From IMG/VR virus record IMGVR_UViG_3300041964_000026, positions 1 through 29,582 of that record: DNA of 29,582 nt, one strand, 5' to 3'. The stretch is from a virus. The notes below the pieces were generated by a model that was not told the origin of the DNA, made no database searches, and saw nothing but the letters and a program-made list of their open reading frames with translations. Positions within the stretch are counted from its first letter, which is position 1. Each line of letters begins with the position of its first letter. Below, one piece after another: positions 25,291 through 29,582 of the stretch. A program made the translations under genes and the position numbers.

Positions 25291-25602
25291 TCAGCGGTAG
25301 TTCGACTCCCGCAGTACTTCGCTGATGGTCTTGGTCTGGTCGGTGAGCAGCTCCTCACTCGGCGGCTCCAGGTCGTACGGCTGCGCGGCCTGTGCACGGG
25401 CAATGGCCTCCCGCAGCTCCTCACGGCTGGCCAGCTTCACGCAGACCTCTGCGGACCCGTCGACCGATCCGAGCACCATCGGGTCGCCGTTGGCGATCCC
25501 CATCAGCTCCGTGATGGTGGCGATGATGATCGGGATGCCGTGGTCGCGGGCGGAGTTGACGACGAAGTCGTCCAGGTCGGGCCGTCCAGGGATGTTGGGC
25601 AT
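25291..25602 (-). CDS. Hypothetical protein, second gene of the leftward operon
   Basis: A 103-residue protein starting at the complement of 25600-25602 with AGGAGT at 25609-25614. It has a hydrophobic strand-helix beginning (ARDHGIPIIIATITELMG) and an acidic helical second half (SREELREAIARAQAAQPYD). No known motif. A 72-base gap separates it from the gene ending at 24781, with no terminator seen, so the three leftward genes probably share one transcript. Confidence 0.6.
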   Translation of the reverse strand: MPNIPGRPDLDDFVVNSARDHGIPIIIATITELMGIANGDPMVLGSVDGSAEVCVKLASREELREAIARAQAAQPYDLEPPSEELLTDQTKTISEVLRESNYR

Positions 25603-25633
25603 GGCGTGACTCCTGTGTGTCGGTTCGGTGGGG

Positions 25634-25864
25634 TCAGTGGCCGTCGATGAGCGCGAGCACCGCCCGCAGGTCCCCGAGGGTGAGTCCGGTGACGTGGCCG
25701 TAGATGCCGCTGGTGGCGGGCAGGACCATCCGGTCGTCGGGGACGTGGTCGGCGTGGACGGCGAGGGTGTGGCGGAGGTTGCCGATGGGGGTGCCGTCGG
25801 GGCGGGGGACGCCCAGCGCGTCGAGCTTGTCCATGCGCCGGTAGTCGAGGCGGTCGCTGCTCAT
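25634..25864 (-). CDS. Hypothetical protein, first gene of the leftward operon (leaderless)
   Basis: A 76-residue protein from the complement of 25862-25864, beginning SSDRLDYRRMDKLDALGVPR. The start was chosen because a TACGGT -10 box lies six bases upstream, making the mRNA begin at or near the ATG. Longer in-frame starts fall beyond this promoter. The sequence has charged N-terminal and helical C-terminal parts (LTLGDLRAVLALIDGH). No motif recognised; divergent from the HTH gene at 25954. Confidence 0.6.
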   Translation of the reverse strand: MSSDRLDYRRMDKLDALGVPRPDGTPIGNLRHTLAVHADHVPDDRMVLPATSGIYGHVTGLTLGDLRAVLALIDGH

Positions 25865-25870
25865 GAGGGA

Positions 25871-25899
25871 ACCGTAGCAATCCGACTCACTGACCGCAA
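25871..25899 (-). promoter_or_regulatory. Leftward promoter, leaderless type
   Basis: On the minus strand: -35 TTGCGG (25894-25899), a 17-base spacer, then -10 TACGGT (25871-25876), six bases before the ATG ending at 25864. This spacing puts the transcript start at the first codon. Confidence 0.65.
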
Positions 25900-25941
25900 G
25901 TGATCCGCCCAAACAAGTCTCACACCGTCGCACGCCTCTGC

Positions 25942-25947
25942 TATCCT
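25942..25947 (+). promoter_or_regulatory. Rightward -10 box, leaderless type, divergent from the leftward promoter
   Basis: TATCCT fits TANNNT and ends six bases before ATG 25954. No convincing -35 is visible at the right distance, so an activator or extended element may be needed. Confidence 0.55.
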
Positions 25948-25953
25948 CGGCGC

Positions 25954-26166
25954 ATGGAAGACGACCCGCTGCTCCCCATCACGGCAGCCGCCCGCAAGGC
26001 GGGCGTGTCCCGCGCGACCGTGTGGCGGATGGTGTCCTCCGGGCAGCTCGCCCCGCACGACCGCACCCCCGGCGGGCACCTCCGCTTCCGGGCCGGGCAG
26101 TTGTCCCGGGAGTTCGCGGCGATCCGCGCAGCGCGGATCGCCACCCCCAATAGGGAGACGCCGTGA
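25954..26166 (+). CDS. BldC/excisionase-like winged-helix DNA-binding protein
   Basis: A 70-residue protein from ATG 25954. ITAAARKAGVSRATVWRMVS forms the helix-turn-helix, and the GQLAPHDRTPGGHLRFRAGQ stretch forms the wing, the MerR-superfamily arrangement of BldC, excisionases and recombination directionality factors. It lacks an effector domain. It may regulate the divergent promoter pair at 25871-25947 or act as an excisionase; no integrase is in the window to decide. Starts on a leaderless-type promoter and overlaps the next gene by GTGA. Confidence 0.78.
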   Translation: MEDDPLLPITAAARKAGVSRATVWRMVSSGQLAPHDRTPGGHLRFRAGQLSREFAAIRAARIATPNRETP

Positions 26167-26393
26167 TCGTCACCGTCACCCACCTCGGCACCGGCCGCAC
26201 CGCCACCGGCACACCCATCCAGGTCCACCGCGCCATGCAGCGCTGGTACACCCCCGGCACCGTCGCCGACCTACTCACCACCGACGCCCTCATCCACGCC
26301 GTCGAGCGCGGGGACCGGCTGCAGCACGACCTGGCCGCCGTCCTCGGCGTCGCCGTCGACGTCCACCCACGATCGAACGGAGCAATCCCATGA
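26163..26393 (+). CDS. Small hypothetical protein
   Basis: A 76-residue protein from GTG 26163, in GTGA overlap with the HTH gene and ATGA overlap with the following gene, so it is translationally coupled to both. It has a beta-like N-terminus (IVTVTHLGTGRTATGTPIQV) and a helical C-terminal half (DALIHAVERGDRLQHDLAAV). Function not recognised. Confidence 0.6.
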   Translation: MIVTVTHLGTGRTATGTPIQVHRAMQRWYTPGTVADLLTTDALIHAVERGDRLQHDLAAVLGVAVDVHPRSNGAIP

Positions 26394-26683
26394 CCGACAC
26401 TGACGAGCAGCGTCGCAACCGCCGCCTAGCGCAGAACCTCGCGGCAGGCACTGCCGTGCCCGGTCTCGACGAAGTCATGGAAGGTGCGCGCCGAATGGCT
26501 GGGGCATACCTGGACGTCCCCGGTCCGCGTGCCGTCCAACTCTGCGACGAGATCGACCGACTCCGGGTTGGCATGGCCGCAGCCCGCGATGCGCTGCGCG
26601 TTGGCCAGCGCGTGGAGTACGGACTGATCCAGCGCCTCTCGGCTGCGGAAGCTGAGGTTGAGGCGCTCAGGGCCCCCAGCTAG
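26390..26683 (+). CDS. Small helical hypothetical protein
   Basis: A 97-residue protein from ATG 26390 (ATGA overlap). It is almost entirely helical and charged, with RRNRRLAQNLAAGTAVPG near the start and a coiled-coil-like end (LIQRLSAAEAEVEALRAPS). No motif. It ends four bases before the stop of the convergent leftward gene. Confidence 0.6.
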   Translation: MTDTDEQRRNRRLAQNLAAGTAVPGLDEVMEGARRMAGAYLDVPGPRAVQLCDEIDRLRVGMAAARDALRVGQRVEYGLIQRLSAAEAEVEALRAPS

Positions 26684-26687
26684 GCGA

Positions 26688-26909
26688 CTAACCGCCGCCG
26701 TCCTCCCGCAGCCGGTGCCTGCCAGCCGACCTGCCCGAAGGCGGGGGAGCGGGCACCCCGCGCTCCTCGATGCCGTCCGGGTCGTCGCTGCGGCGTTCCG
26801 CGGCAGCCAGGCAGCCTGACCGGCCGCACGTCCGCGGTGTCGGATCGTCCGGGTCGGTGGGCAGTTCCAGGGGGCGGAGGCAGCCGACGCAGCGGGAGTG
26901 GACGTGCAT
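26688..26909 (-). CDS. Small Cys-rich protein, zinc-finger-like
   Basis: A 73-residue leftward frame from the complement of 26907-26909. CVGC near residue 7-10 and CGRSGC near 28-33 form a four-Cys arrangement typical of small zinc ribbons, followed by a basic, Pro-rich tail. It is convergent with the preceding gene and divergent from the gene at 27046. Its status as a real gene rests on the Cys spacing and strand layout; moderately sure. Confidence 0.5.
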   Translation of the reverse strand: MHVHSRCVGCLRPLELPTDPDDPTPRTCGRSGCLAAAERRSDDPDGIEERGVPAPPPSGRSAGRHRLREDGGG

Positions 26910-27009
26910 CAGCTCAGGGACGGCACGCGGTAACTCTGGGTGGGCATGTCGTCACCGTCGTCCCGACGTTGCGGGGCGTTACGCCGAACGGCTCAGCCGT
27001 TGGGCAAGG

Positions 27010-27039
27010 TTGACACCTTGTCGCGTGCGGCGATAAGGT
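27010..27039 (+). promoter_or_regulatory. Sigma70-type promoter of a leaderless gene
   Basis: TTGACA (27010-27015), an 18-base spacer, and TAAGGT (27034-27039), six bases before ATG 27046. It is the best consensus promoter in the window and predicts initiation at or next to the ATG. Confidence 0.78.
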
Positions 27040-27045
27040 TTGGCC

Positions 27046-27711
27046 ATGCAGCTCAAGAAGATCCGCACGGGCGTCGTCTACGCCGAGCACCGCAACAGCC
27101 AGTACTCGGCCGACACTGGGACGCCCGTCGTCGTCCTCGACACCGCCGTCTGGACTCACCGCGGCAGCTACGGCCGGGGGCGGGGCTCCTACCGCCGCAC
27201 ACCGGGCGCACGCCCCGGCGTCGACCGCGGGTTCGGGGGGCCCAGCGAGACCCGCGGCCTACCTGTACTGGCTCTGCACGGGGCAGGCTGGCAGGAACGC
27301 TGCCGCCCCACGGACGCCGACCTCGACGAGTTGGGCCGCGTCGCCGCCGCTGTCTCCATGGAGCTGCGCGGCGAGCGCGTGCCGACCGACCTCGCCAACA
27401 TCGGCAACTTCCGGGCGGAAGTCCAGATCGTCAACCCCCGCGAGATCCAGGCGGGCTGGGCCGACTACGTCACCGAGCGGCGGAAGGCAGAGGAGGACCA
27501 GCGCCGGCTGGACGCAGCGGCGCGAGAGCGACTGGACCGCGCCGAGTGCGAGCGCCGGGATGCGGTGGACCGCATCGTCGCGGTGCTGCCCGAGTACCCG
27601 CTGCTCACCAGCCGCACCCAGTACCGGGTGCCGCACGAGCTGACGCTGTCGTGGCCCGAGTTGGCTGCACTGCTCGATGCCTACGCCGACGCCCGGACCC
27701 TGGCGCCGTGA
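27046..27711 (+). CDS. Hypothetical early-type protein with strong leaderless promoter
   Basis: A 221-residue protein from ATG 27046 (MQLKKIRTGVVYAEHRNS...). Residues about 40-70 are Gly/Arg-rich (SYGRGRGSYRRTPGARPG), possibly disordered or nucleic-acid binding. The middle has RPTDADLDELGRVAAAVSME, and residues about 140-180 form a charged coiled coil (RKAEEDQRRLDAAARERLDR). The C-terminal LSWPELAALLDAYADA is helical. It opens a three-gene rightward unit with the HTH gene at 27708. No known family recognised. The promoter suggests early or constitutive expression. Confidence 0.65.
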   Translation: MQLKKIRTGVVYAEHRNSQYSADTGTPVVVLDTAVWTHRGSYGRGRGSYRRTPGARPGVDRGFGGPSETRGLPVLALHGAGWQERCRPTDADLDELGRVAAAVSMELRGERVPTDLANIGNFRAEVQIVNPREIQAGWADYVTERRKAEEDQRRLDAAARERLDRAECERRDAVDRIVAVLPEYPLLTSRTQYRVPHELTLSWPELAALLDAYADARTLAP

Positions 27712-27920
27712 CCGACCCGCTCATGTCCCGCGAGGAAGCCGCCGCCCTCTGGAGCCAACGCACCGGCCGCGCAGTCCAGCCCCGGTCGATGCGCAACATC
27801 CTCGCCCGCTACGGCATCCGCGAACACCGCGGCTACCTCCGCCACGAAGTCGAAGCCGTCGAACCACTCGGCCAAGGCCGACGCACAGACCTGCAACGCC
27901 CCGAACCCCAGGAGGGCTGA
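27708..27920 (+). CDS. Small HTH protein
   Basis: A 70-residue protein from GTG 27708 (GTGA overlap with the previous stop). SREEAAALWSQRTGRAVQPR then SMRNILARYGIREHRGYLRH followed by EVEAVE is consistent with a short helix-turn-helix of the excisionase or MerR type, with an extended charged C-terminus. It probably binds DNA; the target is unknown. Confidence 0.6.
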   Translation: MTDPLMSREEAAALWSQRTGRAVQPRSMRNILARYGIREHRGYLRHEVEAVEPLGQGRRTDLQRPEPQEG

Positions 27921-27923
27921 CCG

Positions 27924-28110
27924 ATGCAGCACCCGACGGACGCCGAGATGGACGAGTTCGCCGAGGAGGTCGACGACGCCATGCGCGCCCACGGCCTGAC
28001 CGAGAAGCAAGGCTGTGGAGCTGCTGACGATGGGTGACATCTACAGCCAACCCGACGAACCGTGCGTCTGCGACACCGGCTTCACCTGCTTGGCGCGGCA
28101 CGACACCTAG
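27924..28110 (+). CDS. Small Cys-containing protein (one frameshift)
   Basis: Starts at ATG 27924 with AGGAGG at 27910-27915 (MQHPTDAEMDEFAEEVDDAM...LTEKQ). One extra G near 28012-28014 displaces the frame; removing it gives AVELLTMGDIYSQPDEPCVC then DTGFTCLARHDT, TAG 28108-28110, about 61 residues. The acidic N-terminus and a CVC...C end suggest a small metal-binding protein. Without the correction, two smaller frames (37 and 26 residues) remain. Confidence 0.55.
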
Positions 28111-28302
28111 CCGTGGGGGAGTTCCACCACCCGCGCCGACACGTACCGCTGCGCCTCCCGGTCGTACAGCCGCCCAGCCGGCGTCACCGTCAGCCGGGCA
28201 AGGGGCATCGCCGTCAGCCGCTGCGCCACCGCCGGCTCGCACTCCACGACGACACCGGCGAAGGTGCCCGCCGGTGAACTTGACACGCTCCATCGAAGTC
28301 AT
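28107..28302 (-). CDS. Small hypothetical leftward protein (one frameshift)
   Basis: From the complement of 28300-28302 (MTSMERVKFTGG), continuing after one extra base near 28270 as TFAGVVVECEPAVAQRLTAM, then RLTVTPAGRLYDREAQRYVS and VVELPHG, stop at 28107-28109, about 64 residues. It overlaps the convergent gene's stop by three bases. A TACCGT -10 box seven bases upstream supports the start; MERVKF at 28293 is an alternative. Function unknown. Confidence 0.5.
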
Positions 28303-28309
28303 CCGGCGG

Positions 28310-28315
28310 ACGGTA
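28310..28315 (-). promoter_or_regulatory. Leftward -10 box, leaderless type
   Basis: TACCGT on the minus strand, seven bases before the start codon ending at 28302. The -35 region is weak. Confidence 0.45.
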
Positions 28316-28611
28316 GCCAGCCGTGCGGCGACTGCGCCGTGATATGCGGGACGGTCTGCGGGTGACGACATCTTCGGGGATCGACGTCGCGTACCGACAG
28401 ACGGTGTATACTTAAGTATCCCTGCTGTGGGATCTCATTCTCATCTCCGGCTACAGGCATGCTTAACACGAGCTGATCTGGATCAAACCATGGGGTATGC
28501 TGCCGCCCGGTCGCGCCATCTTTTACCTCGTCTCCTTTCCCCTCCCTAAAATTACACCCACGCACCGGGTCACACCCCGCACCCCAAATACGCGGGGCCA
28601 CCCACACGGCG
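28316..28611. other. Intergenic regulatory region
   Basis: About 300 bases without a convincing gene. Composition is less GC-rich than the surroundings, with pyrimidine runs (about 28519-28550) and the palindrome at 28408. A leftward open frame across it overlaps the promoter of the gene at 28302 and looks spurious. Confidence 0.5.
28408..28419. promoter_or_regulatory. AT-rich 12-bp perfect palindrome, operator candidate
   Basis: ATACTTAAGTAT is a perfect palindrome embedded in otherwise GC-rich DNA, in a long intergenic region. Palindromes of this kind are typical operators for GntR-type and similar repressors of actinobacterial mobile elements. The cognate regulator is not in the window. 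Confidence 0.55.
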
Positions 28612-28806
28612 ATTCCGGTATACGACATCGATCGACTCGTCGTCGAGCGTCACGGAGTGGAGCGCCTTGTCGCATCATCCGAGAACACCAGGCGCAGAGC
28701 GTACGGGCTCTTCGTCTACGACGCCTCGCACACCTGGTGCGCCGTGAGCCGCGGGCGCGTCACCTCGGCCACGCTTGAGACGTTCACGAGCTCCGTATCC
28801 AGATGA
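28612..28806 (+). pseudogene. Coding-like fragment, start missing, unknown protein
   Basis: An open stretch of about 64 codons that reads like protein (AIPVYDIDRLVVERHGVERL, then YGLFVYDASHTWCAVSRG and RVTSATLETFTSS) and ends at TGA 28804-28806. The frame has no ATG; the only usual start is GTG 28657. After the stop, a neighbouring frame continues sensibly as DDHRQAAPAKISQHMGAIVS, so the stop may be caused by an indel. No family recognised. Confidence 0.4.
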
Positions 28807-29582
28807 TCACCGCCAGGCCGCACCCGCGAAGATCAGCCAGCACATGGGTGCGATCGTAAGCGCACTAGCTCACCGCTTCGACGGCCAGCACCCACCAGTG
28901 AGGCGGCACGCCATCTCTTCGCGGCTCTACCGACGCGCGCGCGCCGCGTCGGCGAGGCGACCGCGAAGCCGCACAGCTGATGCAGCCCGCGTAGTCTGTA
29001 CGCATCATCGCCCACGCTCGACCCGACGCGCCTCACTGGCACAGGCGCGACCACTGCTCCTCGTGCTCGGGCTTCGCCATGTGAGGCCCGCCGACTCGAT
29101 ACTCGCGCATCATGCATTGGCGACGTCAATCTGAGACCTGCCGACGGCCTCGACATCACGGTCCGCACCTCGCACGACCGACAAGGGACTCCCGCGGCGC
29201 AGTAGTCTCCATCCCACGCGCGAGCACCCGTGAACTGGCGCTGTCTCTCTCGTCCACTGAGTGGCGCGACCTGCCTCACTCCGCGGCATCGTCGAGCGGC
29301 CACTGCTCGGGCCGTCGCCGACACATAGCACGGCCACGAGCGCTCAAGCGGACACGGTCACGCCATCGTGCAGGATCTCGTCCGCCGGGCGAAGCTCCGA
29401 ACCCCGAGCGCTACTTCCGCCCCAGCCTCCGCGCTGGCGGCTCACCGCGGCCCTCCGAGCAGGCTTCCCGCTTGGTGTCGCTGCGGGCACGGCCGTGGTC
29501 CCCGAGCTCCCCCGTCGTCATCCGCTACGCCCGCGCCGCCGACCCTGCGCGCGACAATGCGATGCGCGTGTCTGTGAACGCG
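28807..29582. other. Fragmented coding-like region of unknown content
   Basis: No single frame is convincing. Rightward pieces that look coding are AKISQHMGAIVSALAHRFDG (about 28830-28890), NLRPADGLDITVRTSHDRQG (about 29130-29190), VVSIPRASTRELALSLSSTE (about 29200-29260) and PVVIRYARAADPARD (about 29512-29556, open to the window end). Leftward, a 26-residue frame (29033-29113, MMREYRVGGPHMAKPEHEEQ) and small frames up to 29337 compete. The region resembles the frame-broken tail genes in indel density. It could hold one or two rightward genes or several small leftward ones. Confidence 0.35.

Noticed and set aside
26914-27159. 81-codon leftward frame between 26909 and the promoter at 27010
   Set aside because: It would run through the strong rightward promoter and the start of the gene at 27046, with no RBS or recognisable pattern.
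28299-28628. 109-codon leftward frame
   Set aside because: It overlaps the promoter and start of the better supported leftward gene at 28302 and crosses the operator palindrome; no ribosome binding site.
29368-29577. 69-codon rightward frame at the right edge
   Set aside because: Ser/Pro/Arg-rich composition; a neighbouring frame (PVVIRYARAADPARD) is more protein-like, so this one is probably a shadow.

Overview
The window is the structural and lysis arm of a long-tailed (siphovirus-type) phage or prophage of a high-GC actinobacterium. The evidence is very GC-rich coding sequence with strong third-position GC, frequent GTG starts, ATGA/GTGA stop-start overlaps, actinophage-type head and tail proteins, and promoters of the actinobacterial leaderless kind. 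A filamentous host such as a Streptomyces relative is plausible but not proven. No integrase, polymerase or host gene was recognised, so lysogeny cannot be judged.

Layout. 1-8.9 kb is the head and connector module, all on the + strand: terminase large subunit (3' part), portal, MuF-like protein, scaffold, decoration protein, major capsid protein, a five-gene head-tail connector set, major tail protein and the two tail assembly chaperones. 8.9-17.7 kb is the tail: a tape measure protein carrying two peptidoglycan-active domains, a Dit-like distal tail protein, a minor tail protein, a hub (Gp37/gpD-like) protein, a small beta-rich tail protein, and a tail fibre that ends in a NodB-type polysaccharide deacetylase domain. 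17.7-24.7 kb is an unusually large cell-envelope cassette: holin-like and coiled-coil membrane proteins, two collagen-like single-pass proteins, an Rpf-like transglycosylase with LysM, an M15-type peptidase-like protein, a GH16 lipoprotein, a CHAP endolysin and another membrane protein. It closes with a double hairpin terminator.

24.8-28.3 kb is a regulatory/accessory region with a leftward three-gene operon, rightward small genes including two predicted winged-helix/HTH proteins, and four leaderless promoters. An AT-rich perfect palindrome lies at 28,408. From 28.6 kb to the end there is coding-like but fragmented sequence with no recognisable gene.

Reading-frame quality is uneven. Roughly 2.14-10.3 kb and 19.1-27.9 kb read cleanly, whereas 10.3-19.0 kb (worst at 12.3-14.5 kb) contains many single-base indels, mostly losses of one base in a G/C run. 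Protein sequence resumes intact in another frame after each. This looks more like sequence error than decay, and the affected genes are annotated as whole genes with the breaks described.
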